From Symbiodinium natans (lineage: Eukaryota > Sar > Dinophyceae > Suessiales > Symbiodiniaceae), in NCBI GenBank assembly GCA_905221605.1, contig CAJNDS010000779.1:634501-698500 (forward strand): a DNA stretch of 64,000 nucleotides, in the 5' to 3' direction. The position numbers and the translations under genes were made by a program. Shown one piece after another: positions 23,000-32,779 of this stretch; position 1 is the stretch's first letter, and each line of letters opens with the position of its first letter. The notes beneath the pieces are model-generated. The model ran no database searches and was not told where the DNA came from. It saw nothing but the letters and a program-made list of their open reading frames with translations.

Positions 23000-23365
23000 T
23001 ACCATTTGCCTAGGAACACCCCCCCACCCCACCCCTCCAAACACAAAAACAAAACCTTGTCAAGGGACATTTTTAGGCATTTTTGCATGTGATATTCGTG
23101 GGGTAATCAAAGATCTTCCTTAGAAGGGCAATGTAGGAACTATCATCTCTGATAATTTTTAAAGGGGTTCTGAACCGAAGAGTAGTAGGAACACCCCGCC
23201 CAACCCCAACCCCACCCCACCCCCCCAAATGAATCCTTTTTAAGGGCAATCTAGGGACTATCATCTTTGATATATGTATGTATATATATATATACACATA
23301 TATATATATATATATATCTACTTTTTACTTCCTAATTAAGGCAATACAGGGACTATCATCTTTGA
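23000..23365. mobile_element. Clustered family B fragments
   Basis: Three cores (TTCCTTAGAAGGGCAATGTAG at 23,112; TTTTTAAGGGCAATCTAGGG at 23,230; CTAATTAAGGCAATACAGGG at 23,330) repeat the family-B centre, each followed by ACTATCATCT. They form the left shoulder of the foldback region. Confidence 0.6.
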
Positions 23366-23959
23366 TATACATATATATATATATGGTCGCCCCCCCCCCC
23401 CCCCCCCCCCAATGGACCAACCTCCAACGCCAATGGACCCACATCGACATGTCCAAGGTTCTCGAGACACTGTACCCTGCCATGCTTTCCCTGTCGACTT
23501 CTTTGTGCTTTTTGTGCTTCCTGTGTTTTTTTGCGCTTTGTTTCGTGTTTTGTTTTTGTTTTTTGTGATTTTTGTGCTCTTTTGTGATTTTTTTTCTGTT
23601 TTTTTCTGCTTTCTTGCACTTTTTGCACTTTTTGCACTTTGTGCACTTTTTGCACTTTTTGCACTTTTGGCACTTTTTGCACTTTTGGCACTTTTTGCAC
23701 TTTTTGCACTTTTTGCACTTTTTGCACTTGTTCGTGTTTTTTTTTCTAATTCCGCACCGTGTTTGCAAATGTTTGTCCTCTTGAATGTGCTTTCAAAATC
23801 CAAAAGTCAAAAATCCAAAAATCCAAAAATCCAAGGTTCTCGGACAATCTCCCAGGAAACTTTGGATTTTTGGATTCTTGGGTTTTTGGATTTTTGGACT
23901 TTTGGGTTTTTGGACTTTTGGGTTTTTGGGTTTTTGGATTTTGAAGATTTTTCACATTC

Positions 23960-24290
23960 GAGGCACAGGATATTAAATGGCAGATTCTCGATGGTTTTGA
24001 TTATACTGTTTCTGTATATGAGAACCATGTCAAGTCTTACTTTTTCAAATCACTGAGGTAAACACGTACATGTGTTATGCACAGGCCTTTGCTAAGCAGG
24101 CTTTAGCAGAGAAAGCCCATATTTGCCATTATCTACTTTTGTGCATCTAAGAGAAGCTCAATTATCATTTTTCCAAGAACAACCATTCTGGGATCCTAGT
24201 ACCTGCTGCTTAAGAAAGGTTATATGTCATGAACACCCTGACTTTGCAATAACGAGTGTTTTAAGCCTCTGATCCTTCAATTCAGGCTCT
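23960..24290. repeat. Direct repeat copy 1 (empty-site copy)
   Basis: Shares long identity with 24,726-24,966 plus 25,328-25,390, including GGTTTTGATTATACTGTTTC, ACACGTACATGTGTTATGCA and TTCTGGGATCCTAGTACCT. This copy lacks the 357-bp insertion found in the other one. Confidence 0.8.
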
Positions 24291-24968
24291 GAATATTGAG
24301 TTGCCCACCTGTGATTATTACAGTAAACCCTGCTCGAATCTGATTAACGTCTTAACTTCGTACTCGATTGAAGACGGTATCATTAAAATCCTAAGTCGCC
24401 TGCTCACAAAGCCAATGAGATTTCGAAATATCCTACTCAAACAGCCAACAAGAGGCTGAACAGAAGCGTTCAAGACAGTAATAGGGCTTAGGCCCAATAT
24501 ACTGCTAGTGCACTGTCCACTCGAGGGTCAAGGACTTCCCCTATGGAAGTGAAATGTCCACTCATTTCCAGGGCGCGCATTTCATGCCATGAGGTTCGGT
24601 TGAACTTTTATTTTATAGTCTTGCATATAGAGCCCCTGTAAGTAGCTCGTGTATGTAAGAGGGCGGCCCTTCAAAGGTACCCTTATCAAAGTTTCAATGG
24701 CGTCCTAAGTACTCGAAACGTGAACACAAAATAAACAGGATATTAGTGGCATATTCTAGAAGGTTTTGATTATACTGTTTCCGTATATGAGAGCCGTGTA
24801 AAGTCTTGGTTTTTCAAATCACTGAGAAAAACACGTACATGTGTTATGCACAGGCCTTTGCTAAGGAGGCTTTAACAAAGAAAGCCTATATTTGCCAATA
24901 TCTAATTTTGAGCATCTGAATTATCAATTTTTCCAAGAACAACCATTCTGGGATCCTAGTACCTACTA

Positions 24969-25009
24969 ATGTTGCACCCTGTTTAGTGTGGGGGGCCCCC
25001 CCCCCCCCC

Positions 25010-25068
<59 letters not shown>

Positions 25069-25325
25069 TGAACAGTTGAGGCGTGGATGGGATCTTGATT
25101 ACACGGTCCCGGGGGCTCATATGATTTCAATTGGGAGGAGTTTGGATAGGTTCAAAAGGGGCAGCGATGCCCGGTTATCTTTTTTAAAGGCGCGCCGCGT
25201 GGAATTTTCTTACGGCGCCCGGACGATTTGTCTTTAAAGAGGGACTCCCAAACAGTCAGCATGTCCTGAATAATTCGGCCAGTTTGTCTTTAAAGAGGAG
25301 GCCAATACTAAACAGGGTGCAACAT
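24969..25325. mobile_element. 357-bp TIR element with TA target duplication
   Basis: The ends ATGTTGCACCCTGTTTAGT and ACTAAACAGGGTGCAACAT are perfect inverted repeats, flanked by TA (24,967-24,968 and 25,326-25,327). The paralog near 24,205 is continuous across this point, so this is an insertion. Inside are a poly-C tract of about 70 bases and two direct copies of TTTGTCTTTAAAGAG (25,226 and 25,286). It has no coding capacity for a transposase. The TA duplication fits Tc1/mariner-type mobilisation, which is an inference. Confidence 0.85.
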
Positions 25326-26239
25326 TATTTAGAAAAGGTTATATCTTATGAAAGCCCTTACTTTGCGATACGAGTGCTTTAGTTTTTTGAACAGGATTCC
25401 AAGTAGTTCACTAGCCGGAGACTGGACCTACTACTTTCTTGAAATCGCTTTTTGAGCAGGATATTTCAACATCTTATTGGCTCTTTGAGCAGGCTACTTG
25501 GGATTTCATTCACGCTTTGGGTAGTTTGGACTTATTTGAAATTCTGACAAGGGTACATGTGAATCCGCCCTCTTATAAATCAAAAACAAGGAGAACCTCG
25601 AATATGAAAAATCCTCAAAATCCCAAAATCCAAAAGCCAAAAAATCCAAAAACCCAAAAATCAAAAAATCAAAAAACCCAAAAACCCAAAAACCCAAAAA
25701 TCCAAAAATCCAAAGTTTCCTGGGAGGTTGTCCGGAGAACTTTGGATTTTTGGATTTTTGGCTTTTTGGATTTTTGGCTTTTTTGAGTTTTGGATTTTTG
25801 ATTCAAGAGGACAAATATTTGCAAAAACATTGCGAAATTATGAAAAACACCAAAAAGTGCAAAAAGTGCAAAAAGTGCAAAAAGCACAAAAAAAGCACAA
25901 AAAAGCACAAAAAAAAACACAACAAAAGCACAACAAAAGCACAAAAAAACACAAAAAACACAAAAAAACGCAACAAAAGCAAAAACGCACGAAAAAGCAC
26001 AAAAAGCATTAAAAAGCACAAGCCCAAAAATCCAAAAACCCAAAAAACCAAAGTTTCCTGGGAGATTGTCCGGGGAACTTTGGGTTTTTGGATTTTGGGT
26101 TTTTGGACTTGTGGACTTTTGGATTTTTGGACTTTTGGACGTATTTTCCATTTCGCGGTTGGTCCATTGGGGGGGGTGAGCATATATATATATATATATA
26201 TATGGGGTTGTGAGTTCTGAACCATTAAGAGTAGTGAAA

Positions 26240-26311
26240 TTGGGACAAGGGGCGGACCAGGTAGAGGAAGTCTCTCTCTGCTGGACGCCCATGAGACTGG
26301 TCCACCACCTT
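26240..26311 (-). CDS. Probable exon beside a family A element
   Basis: After the acceptor AAGAACCAG of the family-A end, the minus frame reads RCKVVDQSHGRPAERDFLYL and LVRPLSQFHYS before a TAA. If right this is a C-terminal exon. The alternative frame is also open. Confidence 0.4.
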
Positions 26312-26470
26312 ACATCTGGCTGGTTCTTAGTAGGGTTTGGGGTTTGGGGTTTGGGGTTTGGGGTTTAGGGTTTAGGGTTTAGGGTTTAGGGTTTAGGGGA
26401 ATGAGGGAATGAGGTACCCCTATGTAATCCCTTAAAGGGTATAATATAGGACCCTAATTCCCGCCAGAGA
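26311..26470. mobile_element. Family A MITE split by a telomere-type array
   Basis: The left end CTGGTTCTTAGTAGGG is interrupted at its GGG by TTTGGGG and TTTAGGG units (26,331-26,395). The element then resumes as GAATGAGGGAATGAGGTACC and continues to CCCTAATTCCCG. The intact version is at 49,722-49,820. Confidence 0.75.
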
Positions 26471-26479
26471 GTGCGCGGT

Positions 26480-27170
26480 TTAGGGTTCTCAGCCATGTTG
26501 AGCTCGGGCTGGGGGGATGTTTGTCAAGCTTCCCAATACAAGCTCCCAAAGCATACCAAAAGAGCAACCACTTTCATACGACTTGTCTCCGAAGAGTTGC
26601 GGACTTGCGGACTTATCTGCAGGGCTTTTTTGTTTCTTCTTTGTCTTCTTCGAGTGGGCTGGTCATTCATTGGTCATCAAGGACGACCGACGGCAACAAA
26701 CAGTTGCTAAAATCCATGATCTTTCGCAAGGAGCGCGGCGCGCCCCGGACGTGTACAACTCACAAAGCGCATGCGAGAAAGCAGAACCCCCAGGAGCCCC
26801 AAAACAAAACATGAATCATATATGTATATATATCTATACTATATTCTATTCTCTATTATATTATACTTTGTTATATGATATTGTATTCTCTCATATTGTA
26901 TTGCATTATATGATATTATATTAGATTATAGTATATTACATCATATTATAACTTTCATGATTACTATATATATATATATATATATATAGATTTTTATTTA
27001 TTTATTTATACTTATATTTGTTTATTTATTTAGTATAACAGAGGCTTTCTCGGATCCACCGGGCAGGCGGCGGCCACACACCAAATTACAAATCGATATC
27101 TCCCGCGAGGGGTCTGGGAGAACACCTCCTACTGCCCTACTCCCTGCGTTTAGGGTTTAGGGTTTAGGGT
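26480..27170. other. AT-rich stretch with unresolved frames
   Basis: 26,480-26,810 is open in two plus frames and in part on minus without splice support. 26,815-27,030 is AT-rich with TATATT words and an (AT)n run. Confidence 0.35.
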
Positions 27171-27617
27171 TTAGGGTTGTGGGTGGTCTGACTTTTTGGG
27201 GTTTTTCCCCCTCCTGCACAGCTGGGGCGAATCGGGTTTACGGTTTTGCGTGTAGGGTTTTCTTGCCGGATTTTCGCCAATTTGGCGAAGACCCACGGCC
27301 AAAGAAGCGGGGGTGTCGCGACAAGAACCCCCCGAGTCGCAGCCTTCTGGGGCTTGGGTTGCACTGGAAGGCAGCTGGATAGAATGGGATTTCGGGCCCT
27401 TTGTCCTTCTAATCCTAAAGCCTCAGGGGTCCTTGAGAAATGACGTGCATTGGAACGGGGCGATGGCGGCACAAAACGGTCGACAGCAGACGCTTCTAGG
27501 ACCACGCAGCAAACATCCAAGACGTACTGGGGAACATGATGCGCAAAGTTTCAACCCTATCCCAAATCCCTCCCTAAACCCTAAACCCTAATCCCTAAAC
27601 CCTAAACCCTAAACCCT

Positions 27618-27712
27618 AAAAGCAGTAACGGTGTCCATGGCCCGCCATCGACCGGAGGCCATGATGGGCAAAAAGTGCAGGGGGCCAATGGCAGCTGACA
27701 TGTCGTGGCTCT
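27618..27712 (-). CDS. Exon, unknown protein
   Basis: After an AG acceptor the frame reads SHDMSAAIGPLHFLPIMASG and RWRAMDTVTA up to the CCCTAAA array. Its mix of aliphatic and charged residues looks like real protein. The minus frame at 27,190-27,520 may hold the next exon of the same gene. Confidence 0.5.
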
Positions 27713-27865
27713 TTAAAGGCTTTAGTCCTTCAGGGATATGGGGGGGGGTCAATCCCCAAGTTGAAGCGAGGGTTTAGGGTTTAGGGTTTAGGGTTTAGGG
27801 TTTAGGGTTTAGGGTTTAGGGTTTAGGGTTCAATCTAGAGCTGCCCAGCAGCCCTGCCCGAGGCA

Positions 27866-30800
27866 CCCTTTACAACTTCGGCGCCCCTTGGAACGAGATT
27901 TCCCGCAGCGCACGCACAAAGCACCGGGTTTAGGGTTTAGGGTTTAGGGTTTAGGGTTTAGGGTTTAGGGTTTAGGGTTCAGCTCCTCCCCCCCTCTCCA
28001 AAAAAAAGAATCTTCCTTGCAAGGGAAGTATACGGATTATTAACTCTTTTTCGGGGCTTCGTAAGCAACTAGTGCAGTGGATATTGGCACGTTCCCCCTT
28101 ATTCATAACAGCCCTGAAAAGGGATTATAAGAGGGGGTACTAGAATCCCTGTCAATTAAGGACTGTTAGAATAAGGGGGGAACATCCCAAAGTAGATAAA
28201 ATTAGTACCACTTTGTTTAGATCCCTATTAATTAAGGACTGTTGTGAATGAAGGGGGGGGAACATCCCAACCCTAAACCCTAAACCCTAAACCCTAAACC
28301 CTAAACCCTAAACCCTAAACCCTAAACCCTAAACCCTAAACCCTAAACCCATTAAATGAAAGCAAGCCGCGAGGTCGCAAAGGTTCCAGCCATCCTTGAG
28401 AGCCACGTCGCGGAAGAGCTGAAGGGCGTTGGAGTCCCGCGTCAGGTACGCCTCACTGGAAGTTGGTTTAGGGTTTAGGGTTTAGGGTTTAGGGTTTAGG
28501 GTTTAGGGTTTAGGGTTTAGGGTTTAGGGTTTTAGGGTTCAGGGTTTACGGTTTAGGGTTTGATTTTGTTTGCAACACAACACACACACACACACACATA
28601 CACTCAGAGAACGCACGCATTCTCGCTCTCTCACTCTCACTCTCTCTCACTCACTCACTCCCTCTCTCCCTTCAGCATTTAGCTGCCTATCTGCTTTCCA
28701 GCATATTCACTTAAGCTACCCAGCAGACTCTGTGTCCGCAGCAGCCTCTCGCAGCCAGGAGGCTTGGAGGGCACAAGGCTTGGAGCTTGGAGCCAGCACC
28801 CCACGGAGGCTGCGTGTGAGGGCGCCGATGCGCTCCTCCGCCGTCCTCGTTGCCGAGGCCTGCGCCAAGTAGTGCCTTGGGCGATTTAGGGTTTAGGGTT
28901 TAGGGTTTAGGGTTTAGGGTTTAGGGTTTAGGGTTTAGGGGTTAGTTAGGGCTTTGGTCTTGGGGGTTTGTGGAGGTTGGGTGTAGGGCTTAGGGGGATC
29001 GTCACCCTATACTTGCAATCCCAGTTATATCTAACCGTGAACCTCCAAGCATCTTAGACCCGAGGATATCTCAGGGAAATGTTGCATCTACCAAATAAGC
29101 CACCATATGGGGGCTTCCCAAGACACTACAGGGGTTCCTCTAGCACCCCTATTCTGGGAAATGCCCTTATGATCCCTAAACCCTAAACCCTAAAACCCTA
29201 AACCCTATAGGCCCTTATGGATCTTATGGTCTCCGGAGGTACACCGCAGACACGCTGAAGCAGAGGTCGAAGACGCCAGCGCGAAATGGCAAGGGCTGCG
29301 ACAGATCGCAGCGCAAGCGCTCGCCGGACAATGGCGATGGCTGGGATGACACCTGTCTCAGGGGTTTCCCGAATAGCCCCCCTAGGTTCCCCTCTTAAAT
29401 AACCTCAATTAGGCTTAATTATACCGAAATAGCCTTAATGAAGGGCGGGAACCTACAGGGGGGGGGTGGGGGGGTAGTATGGAGGGGGTAGTAGGGGAAC
29501 CCCTGACTATCAGGTCAGGCCGGCTCAGCGTCGTGTGGCTTTCCCCCACCCTCTTCTGCAAGAACATACGAGGCCAGGTTTGTAGCCTCCTCCTAAACCC
29601 TAAACCCTAAACCCTAAACCCTAAACCCTACACCCCCACCACTGCAGCCTCCTCCCACTCAGGGGATCTCAGCATCTCCGAGGAGAGGTCGATGCCAATG
29701 GTACCCAGGGTGGCCGCGCGCACGCCGCCTCTGGGACGAAATGAAGCCTACAAGGGCTTCTGTGGCCCTAAACCCTAAACCCTAAACCCTAAATGGGTAT
29801 ACATGATCCCCATTTTGCGGGGCTCAATTGGTTTTCAAGGAACCGGCCACTGCAGTGGAGAGGCCGCTGCCACAACCCAGGTCCACCTGCCATTTGTGGC
29901 TTAGAGTTGAGGGTTAGGGTTTATATGCGCCAGCATAGGCGCACCCCCCCCCTCCCCCCTCCCCCCCCCATGGTATCCCCCCGCCCCCCCCCCCCCCCCC
30001 CCCCGTGGTTCATGGTTCAGGGTGTGGGGTTTAGGCTGAGGTTTCTCTGTCCTCCCCCATGGTCCGTGGTGTTTTTAGGGTTAACAGCCAGGGTTTGGGG
30101 GGGGATGCCTTGGGGGGGGGGGGGGGTCGCGCAACGCTGGCAAATATAGGGTTTAGGGTTTAGGGTTTAGGGTATAGGGTTTAGGGTTTAGAACACGGGG
30201 GTCTTTTTGTATACAAAGGGTTTAGAGCTTTGCGCTCAGGGTTTCAGGAAGAGACTGCCAAGGAAGCTGCCCATGCTTCAAGGCACCAAGCCCGAAACCC
30301 TAAGCCCGAGCCAAGACCCTGAAAACCTCCGGTTCTCTCCTGAACCCTAAACCCTAAACCCTAAACCCTAAACCCTAAACCCTAAACCCTAAACCCTAAA
30401 CCCTAAACCCTAAACCCTAAACGGAACGAGGTTTATAAGGTAGCCATGCTTCCCCCCTCCAGCCCCCACCCCCCGAAAGGGAGAAAGTCTTAGGGGAGTT
30501 GCACGGTCCCAGGGTTCAGGTAGGGTTTAGGGCAGTTACATGAGCCCTAAACCCTAAACCCTAAACCCTAAACCCTAAACCCTAAACCCTAAACCCTAAA
30601 CCCTAAACCCTAAACCCTAAACTTCATGGTCCCGTACCCTTACATATCTCTGCTATGCCCTATAGCATCAGGGCGCATACTTCAGAACCCTTTGAAGCAA
30701 GGAAGTGACCATGATATGGAAGCCTGTTATCCCTAAAGAAGAAAGGGATCAGCTGGAGGCTCTCTAGAGGTTCGGAAGCTGAAAAGTCTACCAAGCCCTG

Positions 30801-32015
30801 AAACGCAGCGAAGCGAACGCCAACACTTTCAGGTTTAGGCCTACTAGGGTCTCTAGGGATGTTAGGGTAAGGGGGTTGAGGGCTTCAAGTACAGCAAAAA
30901 GCCTGTATCCGACCGACGCATCAGAAAGCCCAAGGCCAACAACCTCCATGAACGGCTTCGGGCTTCCGCCCGGTTACGGAATCAGAGGCGGGTGCATAAG
31001 GTTTTCATAGTTTAGGGTTCGGAGCTACACTGACGACATGCTTTGGGATGTTACCCCTTCTTCTAACAGTCCTTGATAGGGAATATCATCGGGGGGTACT
31101 CTATGATCCCCATTAAGGACTGTAAAAACTCAGCCAAGCGTACGGCCAGAAGACATTCCTGCGGTCTGGGTGAAACTCATGCTAGCAGACATCCGTCTGC
31201 TTTTTGGTTTAGGGTATAGGGTTTAGGTTTAGGTTCAGGGTTTAGGGTTTAGGTTTGGATGCCCTCTCCCCTAAGAATTCCCCAATCCACTTTCAGATAC
31301 TAACGCATGATTTTATTTAACAAAAGCACCTTATGCATTCGCACGACTATGTTCAACATTGCGGCGAGCGAGTGGGTGGGTTCGATCTCAGGCGGATTTA
31401 AGTCAACTTGTCCCCTGGACGCCCTGCAGTCTTCGGATCCCATCAGCTTCTCACGCGAACACCAGTCAGCATCCTAGACCCAAGAGTAACCTAGGAATGA
31501 ACAAGGTGCCCTGTTTGGTTTTAAAGGGGCTTACAAGGGAATCTAAGCCCGAAACAAAGGAAATAAGGGCCTCCTCTGGGTCCTAGTATCTGCAGGCGCG
31601 TATTGACACCTGGTTTTATGCTAATGAAGCAAAGCCCAGGGTTCCTACTTGGAGGCTCACTGCTAGCTAAAAAGGGCAGGTGCTAATACCCCTACATAGC
31701 TAAACCCCAAACCCCAAACCCCATACCCCACAACCCCACACCCCCCTAAAACCTAAACCCTCATGTACCCCAAATTAAGGGCCCATACGTCAGCACCCTG
31801 AAAGGGAGCCAAACCCGGTAACCCTAAACCCTAAACCCTAAACCCTAAACCCTAAACCCTAAACCCTAAACCCTAAACCCTAAACCCTAAACCCTAAACC
31901 CTAAACCCTAGCCCTAAATCCCTAGTAAACCATCCTTGGTGTGGTCCACAGGCGGCTCCCCTGTAGGGATGGAGCACAGCTGCAGAGCCCGTCGGGCCAA
32001 GGTCTCCTGCGAGGG
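27866..32015 (-). CDS. BUD23: Bud23/WBSCR22-like 18S rRNA (guanine-N7) methyltransferase
   Basis: Seven islands give, in order, the landmarks of Bud23. Exon 31,950-32,015: LARRALQLCSIPTGEPP. Exon 29,844-29,886: VDLGCGSGLSTAVA, the SAM-binding loop. Exon 29,640-29,728: GTIGIDLSSEML. Exon 29,243-29,352: CDLSQPLPFRAGVFDLCFSV. Exon about 28,794-28,875: HYLAQASATRTAEERIGAL. Exon about 28,365-28,451: AYLTRDSNALQLFRDVAL. A possible last exon is at 27,866-27,925. Phases agree at the first four junctions; for example SVSAV is completed by a split codon before HYLA. In the family the same order is RALELL, LDIGCGTG, DIS-ML, PF--G-FD, SISAVQWL. Bud23 with Trm112 methylates 18S rRNA and aids 40S maturation. 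The N-terminal exon and the C-terminal basic tail are not located, so the model is incomplete. Confidence 0.82.
28084..28272. mobile_element. MITE family C copy plus half copy
   Basis: CGTTCCCCCTTATTCATAAC and GAATAAGGGGGGAACATCCC are inverted; the right half is repeated at 28,207-28,272 before a CCCTAAA array. Family-B sequence abuts on the left (27,984-28,075). Confidence 0.8.
29375..29470. mobile_element. Palindromic element, family G
   Basis: CCTAGGTTCCCCTCTTAA and TTAATGAAGGGCGGGAACC are inverted around TTAATTATACCGAAATAG. It lies in the Bud23 intron between exons 29,243-29,352 and 29,640-29,728. Confidence 0.65.
31040..31128. mobile_element. MITE family C copy
   Basis: TTTGGGATGTTACCCC, then ACAGTCCTTGATAGGGA paired with CCATTAAGGACTGT. 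The right outer end is missing or degraded. It is in the long Bud23 intron 29,887-31,949. Confidence 0.7.
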
Positions 32016-32304
32016 CTTCGATGGGGCTTAGGGCTAGGGTTTAGGGTTTAGGGTTTAGGGTTTAGGGTTTAGGGTTTAGGGTTTAGGGTTTAGGGTTTAG
32101 GGTTTAGGGTTTAGGGTGTAGGGTGTAGTGTGTAGGGTTTAGGGGGGGTTCTAGGGTTGACAGAGACAGGGATCTTGGGGAGGGGGGGGGCCTATGGGGA
32201 TTCTAGTGTTTCCAGGAATCAAACAAGAAGGCCTAGGGTTTATAGGCTTTACGGGGGTTTAGGGGCCATGAACACGTACAGATAGTATGGCAACTACACA
32301 CCTA

Positions 32305-32325
32305 CCTCAAAGCCCATGCTCAGGA
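32305..32325 (-). CDS. Possible microexon
   Basis: Between the acceptor TTCTTGTTAG and the donor GTAGGT there are 20 bases reading LSMGFE. Both splice sites are good but the exon is very short, so this is tentative. Confidence 0.25.
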
Positions 32326-32450
32326 CTAACAAGAAACCAACCTGGTAGGGTTTAGAATTTTAGGGTTTAGGGTTTAGGGTTCACAGCGCACCAAAGCCTA
32401 AGCCCTTAGCGGTCCCTAGGGTTACTGAGGGGTTAGCGAGCCTACTGAGA

Positions 32451-32523
32451 TTTGGTAGCCCAGCAACCCTATCACAGTTCCCGACAACAAGGGGCAAAAA
32501 AGGGTACCACGGGCTGCCAAGTA
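32451..32523. mobile_element. Family D copy, short
   Basis: TGGTAGCCCAGCAACC and GGTACCACGGGCTGCCAA form the terminal inverted repeat. The core is shortened compared with 46,686-46,805. Confidence 0.75.
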
Positions 32524-32779
32524 GAAAGGGATGACCAGGAGCTACTGTGATCAAACTACTCCACCACCCTCCACTTAATGGTTTAGGGTTTAGGGTTTAG
32601 GGTTGCCCTTTGCTCCATGGAGTCTTAAATGCCTTGAAACCCTGAAGCCTACAGCCATCTCAACTCGAACAACCTTCCAACGCCTTTCCGTTTAGGGTAG
32701 CAGGCGTTTAACCTCAAAGGAATAGCTGAGTTGTGCTTTAGATCCTTTGAAAACTACTTCTGAAATAGGCTCTCTTAAA

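Larger units (their letters stand above)
23365..26204. mobile_element. Large nested foldback (inverted-repeat) region
   Basis: The outer arms pair: a poly-C run followed by AATGGACCAACC (23,391-23,423) against GGTTGGTCCATTGGGGGG (26,157-26,176), with (AT)n on both sides. Further in, a TTTTTGCAC-type ladder at 23,540-23,730 faces GTGCAAAAA ladders at 25,855-25,990. Then CCAAAAAT ladders face ATTTTTGG ladders. The inner segments at 24,300-24,470 and 25,440-25,560 also pair. Long open frames over the ladders are products of the short repeats. No transposase is visible, so it would be non-autonomous. A recurrent 36-bp centre (TTTCCTGGGAGATTGTCC) appears three times at 23,839, 25,709 and 26,050. 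Confidence 0.75.

Noticed and set aside
23325-24056. Lys-Cys-Lys, Lys-Ser-Ala and Phe-Leu-His frames up to 214 codons
   Set aside because: Caused by the TTTTTGCAC and TTTTTGGAT ladders of the foldback region.
25669-26292. 207-codon minus frame with Phe/Leu runs
   Set aside because: Mirror of the same ladders; no membrane protein is implied.
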